From NCBI GenBank assembly GCA_030770545.1, contig CM061100.1:5773501-5837500 (forward strand): a DNA stretch of 64,000 nt, written 5' to 3'. A program made the translations under genes and the position numbers. This document shows, piece by piece, positions 22,439-34,000 of the stretch. Source of the DNA: Macropodus opercularis. Lineage: Eukaryota > Chordata > Actinopteri > Anabantiformes > Osphronemidae. The notes beneath the pieces were generated by a model. The model saw nothing but the letters and a program-made list of their open reading frames with translations. It was not told the origin of the DNA and did no database searches. Numbering within the stretch: the first letter of the stretch is position 1; each line of letters begins with the position of its first letter.

Positions 22439-24064
22439 TCCCTTGCTGCTACACAGAGGGAACCCCCCTTCAGAATGCAGCCCGAGTGCAAATAATTTAA
22501 ATCCTTTACACCCACAAGACAAAAGAGCTGAGTTATATGCTGAACGCACAGCAGCCCCCACAGACTCACTTTCTTTGACAAATCTGCAACTGCTCAAGTT
22601 TGCAACCCAGAACAAAACGGAAGCAATTGTCCAAAGGGTGGGTCGTTTCCCCCACATTTTCCTTTTCTTAATGACCGAAAATGAGGCCTGCTCACAAAGC
22701 ACTTTGTGCCATTTTAAGCAAAAACACACTTAGCATCTAACTGTAGTAATAGCTTGTGGAAAAACGTCACCTTCAGCAGCGGGGTGTGGAGGAAGGGAGG
22801 CGGCGCTGTGTGTGCGTGTGGTGGGTGAGGGGCAGTGTGCAAACTGCCTCATGTGCTGCAAATTAAGCTGTGGTGTGCAGCGCCTGCATCGGGGGCTGTG
22901 GAGGGGACAGGAGCGTGGGGCGTCTCTGCATGCGGGGACGGGGGAGACAGGACTGTCGAACGCTTCCTCGTCTCACTTCCTTACTCTCCCTGTCCGCAGC
23001 CCCTGGGGAACCCTTGCACGCACCTCTGAGCAGCCTCTGTATATTCACTCCCATGTGCGTCTCCGAACGCTCTGCCCTCACATAAGGCCTCTTTCCCCTT
23101 CTACATGTGTTTGAGGCCCTCCGTCTCCCTCTCCGCCACCGTGGAAAGCCCTGCTTCATTTCTCTCTGGGTGGGAGTTCTCATTTATACTGAAAATAAGC
23201 AGAAGGTCTCATTTACAGGAAGGTAGGCAAATAACATCTCAAGTTCTCAAGAATCATAAATAAAGAAGCAGATTTTTTTTAAGCTTTCACTGTACTTCAC
23301 CTTTTGCCTGGCCAGGAAAAATGCGTGGAGGAGGCTTTTCTTCAAATCGCTGTCTAATCATTTAATGCACAATTAGTAGGAGAAAATTGGACCTTTACTA
23401 TAAAAATACTCATCAGATCCATCAACATGTGTCAGCTTTTCCTCTAACTGAAAATGCGTCACAGTTTGACACAGAATTTGAGTTTATTCACACATCACAT
23501 ACTACAGTGGGTAATGTATTCAAGAAACATTGAACAGCGCTGCCATATATGACACAGGAAATAAACAAAATTAAAAAAAAAGACACCAAACTCTTTCTTT
23601 GCCATTATATAAAAATAGTGTTGCTACAAAAGTATAAATTAGGCTTACTAATAAGACAACTCAGATCTGAATCTACACAGGAATCTGCTGCCAAAGTGCG
23701 ATAAAAAAGACAAAATGAATAGAATCAAACACATTTTGTTTGAGTATAAAAGGAAGAAATGCCTGTAAAATAGGATGAAAGCAACACTAATATCTTAACC
23801 TGAATTGATAATACAGACTATAATCCATAGTGAAACAGAACAGATCTCCATGTAAGCATTCTTATACCATACTTTACATTTGTACTTTTATTATCTGAAT
23901 AAGTTAAAATCCTGAAACAAAATAAAACTTACAGCTGATCTCAGTTTTCTAATAACAGTATCTAAGTTGAGTTGTCTAGTATATCAAAACCTTTTGAAAT
24001 GCTACTGTAGAAAAAAGAGGTATAATGTTATTGGTGCTCCCTACTTTATCTCTGAAATGAAGGC

Positions 24065-24076
24065 GCCCCCTTGTGG
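24065..24076 (-). promoter_or_regulatory. CTCF-like motif, minus orientation
   Basis: The minus strand reads CCACAAGGGGGC followed by GC. It agrees with 11 of 12 core positions of the CTCF consensus, with the commonly tolerated mismatch at position 5. Confidence 0.45.
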
Positions 24077-24195
24077 CGTAAAAACAGCAGTTCTCTTGTA
24101 TTTACATAATACAGTCTCTGAAAATGGATGATGTCAATCCAGACACACCAACCCATGATCAGCATCGCTACTCCCACCTCGAAAGGTTACATCTT

Positions 24196-24198
<3 letters not shown>

Positions 24199-24238
<40 letters not shown>
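24199..24238. repeat. (AT)n microsatellite
   Basis: Twenty uninterrupted AT dinucleotides. Confidence 0.95.
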
Positions 24239-24240
<2 letters not shown>

Positions 24241-25747
24241 CTCTGGTGTCTCGACGTTTGTCATAAGGTAACGTCTACTCAGAGCCAAGGTGACTCGCTT
24301 CCATCCGATGAGAAACACTGGCTTATAACTTTATATATCAGTACTCTTAATAAAAGCATGCATATCTTAGATATAATTCTCATTTAATCAACTAAAAGAA
24401 TGCTATTTCTAGGTAAAATCGAGTTGACATCATCATGTCAACAATGGCATTTCGTCCCAGAGCGTATACTATTTAAAATACTTATTCAAAAACTGTAAGA
24501 AAAATCCCTTCATCAGTTCAGCCAAGGTCACTGCTTGCTAAAACCACAAAACCATATACAGTATTTTGACTATGTCTTCAACCAAAGCTAAATTTGGCAT
24601 GAATAACCGATCACTAAATTACATTACCTTCTGAGTATTGAGGTAAAACAGTGGATTGATACTTAAAAAATTAAATTTTAAATATAATTTACAGCAACTT
24701 TTTTTTTTTACCAAAATATAAATGTGACATAAATCCGTTTGCAAACAGCAGTGTAAATATTGATTGTAGGAATTCAAACGATCACAATGCAATGATCACC
24801 ATGTCTCAGTTACACTGGTTCTCCACACGTCGCATGAACAGGATGAAAATCTAAACCGTGTTCAATGTTAAACAACCAAAATCAACCCAGACAATAAAAG
24901 CAATTATTCTTTTTGAGAACCTACATGTAAAAGAGACAATGGCCATTATTATGTAACTATTAAGAAAGAAAAACAAAGACACTTAACAAGCTGTGAGCAG
25001 AGGTAAGGAGGCTACAGTATCTTTAACATCTGTGTAGCTGTGAAACTGTAATAGAGTCAGTTAGCTTTGACATATTTAGGAAATCTAGGCCTTATGTGCA
25101 GGTCTAATGAAACTAATGAAAAGAGGTGGACATACTTTAGTGACTCTGGGTTTAAAATAATAAAATACTCTCTTTATTTCTTCCAACTTCTGTTGTTCCA
25201 TTAACCTTGTTGGAGATGGGCCTCGCCTGGAAAACACACCAGAAAAAACCTCTACAGGTGAAGGTGTGTTTGTAGCTTAACCACACTTGAAACTGATTAA
25301 AACATTGACATTTGGACTGTCAGGCCTATTTTAAGAATCTGAAATCTGTCAACTGAATATTGTTAACTTTGAGAATAAATCAGCCAAATTAGTCACAACG
25401 TTGTTATTTCTGTAATAAAATATACTTACATCTTATATTGAAACCTCTGACTGAAAACAGGAAATGGGTGTTTAACTTTTCCGCTATACAGGTTTCAGAT
25501 GTACTGAAGAAAATGTGAAGAGGAATAGGCTACGTTTGTTTTTACCTTTAGTGTTTAGGTGATAAATGAATCACAAGATTTGGCCAAGCAGGTGCAAACT
25601 CCTTCATGTGGAGCGTATGTTAATGTGACACACACTGGTTTGGTTTTTAATGGGCTGCTGACTCCTTTCAGTACAAAGTAATACAGTGGATATTTGTGCT
25701 TCAGTGCTAAAACTGAAAAATGAAAAAAAAAAAAAAAACTCACTTGA

Positions 25748-25759
25748 CCACTAGATGGC
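25748..25759 (+). promoter_or_regulatory. CTCF-like motif, plus orientation
   Basis: CCACTAGATGGC matches all 12 core positions of the CTCF consensus, but the 3' flank does not fit well. Confidence 0.4.
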
Positions 25760-26142
25760 CCTGTGACTCAGAGTCTACAGAAGTGGAAAAAACACAAGTA
25801 AAAAAGGCCATTAAACAAAATTAAAGGCATGATGTTTGTAGGGCTTAAGGTGATAACATGAAAAAAAAACGTAAGGCCCAGAAACAGACATGACAACTAG
25901 CACTTGACAAATTAGTACCAGAGGCAACAAACAAATGTTACAGTATAACTTCCATTCATCCAAGTCAATTTTGGAGGTATTAGCTCATGAAATGTATTCT
26001 AAGATCCATAAAAATAACATCACTTCATTAGTATGCATGTGTTGACTTTACTGAATGTACTGGCAGAATTTTCTCTGTGCTGGAAAAAACCCCTCAGTGG
26101 TGCTTCTTCGTGTTCGTTTGTTGCAAATGGCACTAACTGCAT

Positions 26143-27311
26143 TTGGGGTGGAACGTTTCGCCAAAGTCACGGTTCAGTACGTACCTCGGCGTCGAGGCCA
26201 CAGTTTGGCGTGTTTCTCGGTACAGTGAGGAAAAAGTGGCGGTGCCTGCTCGCGTGCACTCATTCCTGAGAAAGCTCTCATTGATTTCACAAACAAAATA
26301 ACTGGCTTTTTCTAATTAACCATAGGAGCATCGTGAGGACAGTCACAATAGATGTAAGTGAACCACGGCCTATAATAAAGCTTATTGCTAAAAAAAAAAA
26401 ATGAAGGATATTTCCTGCTCACATGAGGAAGACTCTTTCTATTTTACATAAGATATTGGAATAACTAACAGAAATTATTGTAAATGCTCTGCAAATAAGT
26501 CTAACTGAGCTTTGACACTGAAAAACACACAAGTACACAGTGGGCAAACACGAAACCTACGTAACTGAATTAGCTGCACTGGAAACTATAATGCCTACAT
26601 GGAGCAGACATTCTTCTATGATCCTGTCAAATATCTGTGAGAAAACTCAATTGTGAGCCTCGTTTTTTTTGCTCCACTCCGGCCTTCTGTGAAAAAGTCT
26701 AGCAGTTTGACTTGCATCTGTAGCAGCAGACCTTTAGAGGCCATTTTAAAATGAACACTCACGAGAATTTGCTTTACATCTTGAGACTAAACACCAGGAG
26801 GAAGGCATCACTTAGGAATTAATGTTTAATCAGCTCTTTGTACACTCTGGTGGATGAAAGATGCATGCAGTGCACAGTGCATGCATGCAAATACGCCACT
26901 GAAGCAGAGGTCGAATTAGCTGCATTGATTCAGCTTTGTTATCAGGCTCTTTCATCAGAGAGTAAAAAAATATCTGTAACTCATAAACCTAGCACATGTA
27001 ACGGTCAGAGGTTAATTCTCCTACATGGTGTGTGTACTACAGTATTTACTGCGATCTCCCTGCTGGACTGCTAGTCGAGGAGGAGTGTTTTTCAGAGGTC
27101 TGTGACGGTACTTTTAAGCAGTGAAAACTGACTTTACCTGAAAATGTAAGCAAGAACAACAGCGTTCTAGCCTCGCCGCAGTTCAGTCACTAGGCTGGAG
27201 TCATTCAAATCACTGGCCGTGAGCGTACCAAAAGCCAACCCGTGCACATGTGCGTCCCAAACCGAGGATGGAGAACTAAATCATCTTTTGGGAGTTACCG
27301 TTCCACCCCTA
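26143..27311. mobile_element. Degenerate non-autonomous element with hAT-like inverted ends
   Basis: The left end starts TTGGGGTGGAACG and the right end, read on the minus strand, starts TAGGGGTGGAACGG. Both are followed by related sequence with CCTCGG-type words for roughly 80 bases. TAGGGGTG-type ends are typical of hAT-family transposons in fish. No transposase and no clear 8-bp target duplication were found, so this is an old deletion derivative or a chance pair of related fragments. Confidence 0.45.
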
Positions 27312-27421
27312 GCTTTTGTCCACAGTACTTGACAACAGTCCTTTCTCCATATCAAAAATGCAATAAGCCATTTTGTTTTATGGGAGTGTGCAGCCTATAC
27401 AACGAGTTTTCCTGTAGATGA

Positions 27422-27427
27422 TTTATT
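27422..27427 (-). terminator. Candidate polyadenylation signal of znf618
   Basis: AATAAA on the minus strand about 115 bases after the znf618 stop codon. It is the first such hexamer downstream, but others lie further on. Confidence 0.35.
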
Positions 27428-27541
27428 TAACGTCCATACACATTGAAGTTGGTTACAGTTGGTCTAAACCTACAGCATATAAATAATAGTCTTAAGTCAT
27501 TGGTTGGAGGTGAAGGTTTGGTTGATTAGGGTTTTTCTCTT

Positions 27542-28087
27542 CTAGCCTAAGTTAGAACGAAGGAAAATGAGTTTGTTCATCTCTTCAGTGGTTACTTGCT
27601 GCCGCCTCTTCATAGCTAGGCTCTGCTCACACACAGTCACACACTCACTGCGTATACCCACTGCAGGCACAGCGAGGAGCCACAGTGCCAGGCGAGCAAG
27701 CCTGGGGAACTTCTCACCCACAGCTGAGCTCCAGTAGTGGAAGAGATCAGGACTGCCTTGAAGGAGAGGTTCCGCCAGGTACTGAAATATCTCTTGTCTA
27801 ACTTGACTTTGACTCTCGTCAGTACCAGAAACTGTGCAAGATGAGGAGGTCCCCCTTGAGGTGCCGCCATTGTTTCCACATCCCTCGATACGGCTTATTT
27901 TAGGGGTTGGTGGGCCATCCGTGTCCCGTTCGTCACCACCTGTACCTCCGCTACCTGTCATGCCATCTCTGTTGTCAGCAGCCATTTCACAAGCACGTGA
28001 AATGATGTCTTCATGCTGGTAGGCTGGCACTGAACGCAACTTGAGCTGTGGGTCCAGCACCATGGCTACCTGGTGAGCTCGTTCCAC
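27542..28087 (-). CDS. znf618: znf618 last coding exon, hAT dimerisation-like C-terminus
   Basis: Acceptor TTTCTGGCTGCAG; 181 codons and a TAG stop at 27544-27542. It begins VERAHQVAMVLDPQLKLR, has a Gly/Ser/Thr-rich variable middle, and ends with LAVPAVGIRSEC...NKLIFLRSN, matching the C-terminal dimerisation segment of hAT transposases (typically L-A-I-P-A...S-E-R). Confidence 0.95.
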   Translation of the reverse strand: MERAHQVAMVLDPQLKLRSVPAYQHEDIISRACEMAADNRDGMTGSGGTGGDERDTDGPPTPKISRIEGCGNNGGTSRGTSSSCTVSGTDESQSQVRQEIFQYLAEPLLQGSPDLFHYWSSAVGEKFPRLARLALWLLAVPAVGIRSECVTVCEQSLAMKRRQQVTTEEMNKLIFLRSNLG

Positions 28088-31000
28088 CTGCAGCCAGAAA
28101 ATAAAGAAAATCACTAACTCTCAGTACTTAACTCTTCCTAAAGCCGGTGAGTTTATAACACCACACTAGGGTATCTGTATGTATTTTACATTTAGGAATA
28201 AAAGACAGAGCTGACAGTGAAGCACTCAGCCCCTGCCAGTCAAGAAATTCAAAACCTGAATTTTATCACTTTCACAAAAATGAAGTGTCATTCAACAAAC
28301 TACAGAAGCAAGTGGAGCCAAATGGAAAATACTAGTACAATACCTTGAAGTTTTCCTTAAGTGCCTCTAAGAAATAGTGGCAGAGTTTGCTAGCTGTGCC
28401 AGTCCCAGCCTCTCCAGCTTTGGATGTGAAAAACTTCTCCAAGCGTAGGTAGACAGGCAGCACTTGTTGTAAGGTTGGTCTCCTCTGGCTGCTCAGCTCC
28501 AAAGCTGCCTGGCGCAGAGGTGCCAGGAGACAAGCCAGCGTGCCGAGCAGATGCTTGTTGAGACCTTGGAGGAGCGGAGCGGTAGACTTACTGCGTCCAT
28601 AAGCCTCACAAATCTGTTCAAAGTGGGCATGGACCTGCAGAAGAGCTTCACCCATGCGATCCCAGCAAGGAGGTGTGGGGCACTGGCTACCCTGAGTACC
28701 TTCCTCAGTTGTGCTTGTGGATGTATTGGTGCACTGCTCCTCACGAAGTGCCAGTGTGGTGGAGGAGGCGATGTCTCGGCATGTTGAGAGAAGCTCCGCC
28801 AGCTCATGAAGACCCCTCGCCTGGAGGCTGCGCTTCCCAAGGACAGCCTGGACAACCGCACCGAGTGAACACCCGGCGCATCGCAAGCATATTCTCCCCC
28901 GGCCACCGCTTCCCAGTGGTGATCCCGTAAATCCCGCTGCCCACACTCTGGGCTCTGAGACATACACAGTGCGAATGTCTGACATCACAAACTCAGACAG
29001 TACGTTCTGCACCCAGTGATGAACCTGTTCAGGCCCTTCCCTCAGCTCAGCCTCCCTCACACCAAGCACATACCGCTTGAGCCTCGATCCCTCCACCTGG
29101 TAGGCTGTCAGAACGTAGCAGGCATCTGGGCCAGATGTCTGGGCGTGGCACGTGACAGCGATGCCAAGTGAAGCATTGGATCCAAGCGCACATGTGACCT
29201 TGACTTTTACTTGGTTGTACATACGGGGCAGCTGGCGCAGGGCCAAGGCACTCATGTTGCCAAGAGCATCACGGGTGGAGTAGGCACCGTGACGAGCACC
29301 CGTGTCCACAAAGGTTTGTGCCAACTTCAGGAAGTCTTTGCTGTTAAGCACATTTAGCATGCTCAGATCTGAACACATTACCCGTAAGAGACGCTCGGCC
29401 ACCTGCTGTCGTTCCTTCTCAGGTAGTCCATTGTTCTCTGCCAGCACAAACAGCAGAAAGATGGAAAAGAAAAGAGAGGACAAACAGTGTTAATGATTTT
29501 TAATTGGTATGCTAGCGCTCACAACACACTGTCAGAGCGTCATTTCTAAAAAAGTACACCTCCACAAAGATCAAAATTAAGAAAATGAACTATGAAAAAC
29601 ATTACCTGCATTAACAGACTGAAATGAAAAGAGTTTGGGGGGAACTTACGACTGAGAGTGTGGTTTCTCTGGGAGAGACTTTGAGGCTGGATTTGTACTT
29701 TAACTGAGGAGTGGGACTGAGCCTGAGAACCTCTCCACAGCTGCTCCTGAGGACCCGAGGCAGAGGAGGTTTTGGGAGAGTCCCCTTTGGTATGGTTCTC
29801 ATTGTCAGCTGAAGAGATTCAGAGATAGAAGATAAGTCTGAGGCAACACAGCCACACTTTTTAAAATGGAGAAACTGTTTGTGTCCAGTGGAGAAAAATG
29901 TAAAGATTAAAAACATGACACAAACATAACCAAGCACAACAACAGCCAGCAACAGAAATGACAGAGCTACTTTATTTACTTGCTCCCTGACTCTGTGCCT
30001 TTGCAACTCTGCAAGTTCACCAAAATAGTTTTGGATGAATAGTTTCCTCAAGCAATATCAGCCAGAAATATTGCACAATGTGTTATGAAATTAAGTCTGT
30101 GTATTTTAAAACTGTTCAAGCAGCATAATCCATATGGCCTTTATCACGCGAAAATATCAAATATGATCTCAACACAGATTCTTAAATGTGCATGACTAGG
30201 TCTTTAATCCTGATGTTTTGTATACAAACTGATTAAATACGTTCCAAAATAATCAGAAAAGCAGATAATGCAGTATATTCACATGGTTACATGTAAACTA
30301 CGCTAAAGCTTGCAAGAAAATGCTAAAAAAAAAAATGTAGCCAGCAGCCATAGATCCAGATCTGCAACAACCCTGATTATAACAACATGTCCTCTGGAAG
30401 CCCATAAAAAAGTTGGGTTGTATACACAAATTGTATGCGTTAACCTCAATATAAATAGAGGGTTTTATGTGTAATCATTCAGTCTTTCACATGCATCACA
30501 GCCACTAAGGGTGTGTTCACATTCTGCCTTGGTTTCTTTGTTGAGCTTAACATGCGTTTGTAGTCGTGGACTCACCAGCATGGGACTGCATGTGCTCCAG
30601 CAGGTTGTTGTAGAACTGGAACTGGATGCCACAGGCACCACAAGTGTAGGGTTCTAAAAAAATCACAAGGCCCAGAAGAGTGTTGACTCTTTGTTGGAGG
30701 CAAAAATGAAAATACTATCTGTCTAGTAGGTTCTGTTCTCACTGATCTATACTGGAACCCTACCAAAGGCTACAGCTCTGAAACTCGGTCTCACCAACGT
30801 GGTTGTTTTAGTGGGACCTAAAGTCATTTGGTTTGCAGAGGCACTTCTGAAAACCCTGTAGAAATATGCAAATGTTTTTGCATTGCTTGCAAACAAATAA
30901 CTGCCGCAATGTCCACAAAGTGGTTTGAATCTGGCTGGAGCTGCAATCTCTTCAAATTTCCTGTGCTGTATCCTACTTAATAAAAGGCAAAGCAGCAATA

Positions 31001-34000
31001 TTAACATCTTTAAACTCCCTAAATCATAGCAGCATTCCTGGTCACCAAAAAGACCCAGCATGAGCTTAGTTATCAGCCATTACATGACACAGCTGTTTCT
31101 GAACACAAAGAGTAATGCTGGCCATCCCGTTCAGACAGTGAAGCTAAAAGCACAACATAAGTGTCATTAAAAACCTATTTGAACCAAATTATGGAAGATG
31201 AACAAAAACCAAAGGACACTAGACGAAACGGTGACATGAGGAGGAGTGCAGCATGCATACGGTGTATTTCGTTTTGTGCAGGAAGGTGGGGTCAGGCTTA
31301 CTCTGAGTTGTAGTGAAGGTACTCGCCACCAGAGGGCTTGGAGTTCCTGTGGACAACAGCACAGGGAGGGAGGGAGACAGGCACAGTGAGCTATTCTCTG
31401 TTGTTCTCTTATTTATGCAAGATTATTGCCTTAATTGTCTTGATTTGTGCAAACAGGAAATGTAAAAAAGCACCAACTGCAAAATTTTGTATCTATATAG
31501 GTATGAACGTCATTTTTGGAGCATGACATCAGAAATTGTGACCAGGGTAGATAATGATGTTACATAATCAACATAAATGCTACATTTCTTACAGGTAAAT
31601 ACCACATGGTTGCAGCAGCAACTAACGTATAAGAAAAGTATTTTCCTAAAACCTATGAATCTCAGTACTCAGTAAAAAAGCAAAAATGGAAGTGAAATGC
31701 TTGCTAAAACGGAGGTCATGGTTTGAAGTTGAGCACAGGAGGTGTAATATAAGATGCAATAGTTATCACCAAACACTTGGGTGTGGTGTGACAAGCAATT
31801 TCTCTCATTTGCCTGCATGTCTTTCTTGTCTGCTCTCCACTGAGGGTGGAAAAGGCAACCACGAAGAGGACAGCACATCAAGTGAAGCACTGATGTCTCC
31901 ACAGTCAGCTTTAACTTAAGGCGTTTGAAAACTCAGTTTCAAAGCTCAAGCCTTAAATGTTTGATCGTCATAAAAAGCATTAAATGGTTGTGACTATAAA
32001 CACAGTTGGATTTTATCAGCTTTAATTGCCAGTGGCCTGGAAAAGAGGCAAATAACCTCTACACTGTCAGATTCTGACTCAAACAACTTGAAGTAATGTA
32101 CTTAACATGTCTGCTATGTAACCTGACCAACTTCAAAATACTGAGAAACCTGCAGAAACAATCTCCAATGACAAACTAGAGTTTTCGCTTGAAATTGGCG
32201 GAGAAGTTAATAATAACTTAACAAGGTAGATCATACAAGTGTCTGTGCTCCCTCGACTCAGCTTCCATTTTAAAATAAAGCTTCTGCTTTGAAACACACG
32301 TAAACCCTACCTTTCATTACCCTTCACAGTACACGCAGATACAGCACATTTCTGCACAACAGACACACTTCCACAAATTGTGCAACTCACCGCTTGAATT
32401 CTGCGAACTGTTTGTGTCAAGCAGACTTGTGCTCTCCAGTTTCCGCCTGAATGGACTGTCTAGGGGTAAAAACACAGTAGACGTGAGTGACATGCCAAAG
32501 CCAAATAATGTGGAAAATAAGCTGAGCACCCACCAACACAAAAGATGCAAACAAAGCCAGTCAAATGCAATTCAAACTTTTTAAATTTTAATTTACTTTT
32601 AATTTTAGCTCGTCATGCAAATCATTCATGCTAACAGCCTGGAAGATGGACCCAAACCATAATTTTTTATTTAAATATGGGAATAATTCACTCTCTGCAT
32701 TTCATGTTTTTGACCCACTTCTAAGACGGGAGTGTGCGATGCTTTAAATAGTTCTTTATGGCTTCTTAGCAGAAAAATCATGGGGGAGGAGGAGTGTCAT
32801 GGATCAGAAAATACAGCACCAGTTACAGGAAACATCAATGATTTATGACAGATGAAAAAAAGTTTTGGTGAAGCGACAGGGTAGAGTAAATTACACTACA
32901 CATATATTGCACAAAACATGTGCTGTAGTCTGTCTTTCAAAATTTCAAACAGTTTTTTAATCATACTGTTAATGTGATGCTTGAGGCCATTAAAAACGAC
33001 CAAAACAAGAAATAAATCATTATTTAAACTGTGCTATTAACCATTCACTAAAGGTTAATACTTTCCAGCAGGGTTTCCACAAAGACAGCGGCAAGGTGAC
33101 CCAGAACCGTAAATGCAGTCTGTGGGTTGTCCTCTGCATCAGTGTAACGTGGAGACGTACATGTGTAATACAACGGTTCACTACGGTGCTCGCACAATTT
33201 AATCAGCATAAATCTTTAGTGAATGTTGCTGTGAGTTACACAGCATTTCTATGTTTCTTATGACACAAAATCAGCAAAACTACTGCAAAACACATGAAAC
33301 AACCAGATGCTTACTTTTTATTTTACCAGTCTGACTATGGCCAAATTTACTCATATCCATGCTGCCACATTCTTGTACCCGTGATGTCTTCATATCAAAG
33401 GAACCTGTATCGATAGAAAAGTGCTCTGATTTAGACACGTGGCATCGACACAGTTTATTCTAACAATAAACTAACATTTGCATGTGATATGTAAAAAAGT
33501 CAAAAACAAAATGACAGAATCCATTTTAAGGCAAACCATCCAATACACGTACACAGTGGCCTTAAGCAGTAGCCAGACATGCTTACCCATTGGTGTGTGG
33601 AGAGCAACGTGCTCCTGGTATGGGTTGAAGTACTTGTACTGCTTCCCACAGAACTCACAAACATAGCTTCCAGTTTCTGGAGAAAGAATAAACATCACAC
33701 AAACAAGTTCCTTTTCATCAAAACCGACGATGCCGATAAATCCTCACGTATCACAGAAAGTAAATAAGATCCAGTTTTCGTGAAGTGGTTGTGTTCAATT
33801 AGAAAAATCAAGGGACAGAATAATTTTGTTAATTATGTTGCATCACAAGGGAGAGAAGAGAACAAGAGATCCTAATAGAGTGCGGAGGTGGAAGGATCTG
33901 GTAGCTCTGCCTTTTCCCAACTTGTGATTCAAATTTATAGATGTAGCTGCGGCATAAATATAAAGCTTTCACTTCAAAGTGTAAGGTTCACATTATCCCC

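Larger units (their letters stand above)
22401..27541. other. AT-rich region 3' of znf618, possibly partly its 3' UTR
   Basis: No gene is recognised. Several minus-strand AATAAA hexamers occur (for example near 27422, 25172, 23887 and 23483), so a long znf618 3' UTR is possible but unproven. The hAT-like element at 26143-27311, an (AT)n run and CTCF-like motifs lie here. Confidence 0.5.
30654..32390 (-). other. znf618 intron between exons 9 and 10
   Basis: A 1.7-kb intron containing the optional 45-nt exon; otherwise nothing recognised. Confidence 0.8.

Noticed and set aside
24124..24387. Open frame across the (AT)20 microsatellite
   Set aside because: The central peptide is an Ile-Tyr repeat created by the simple repeat; not coding.
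26862..26892. GCATGCA palindromic cluster
   Set aside because: The short inverted arms are expected from alternating purine-pyrimidine words and lie within a probable dead transposon.
28493..28963. 156-codon minus-strand frame inside znf618 exon 12
   Set aside because: It is an alternative frame of a well-supported coding exon.
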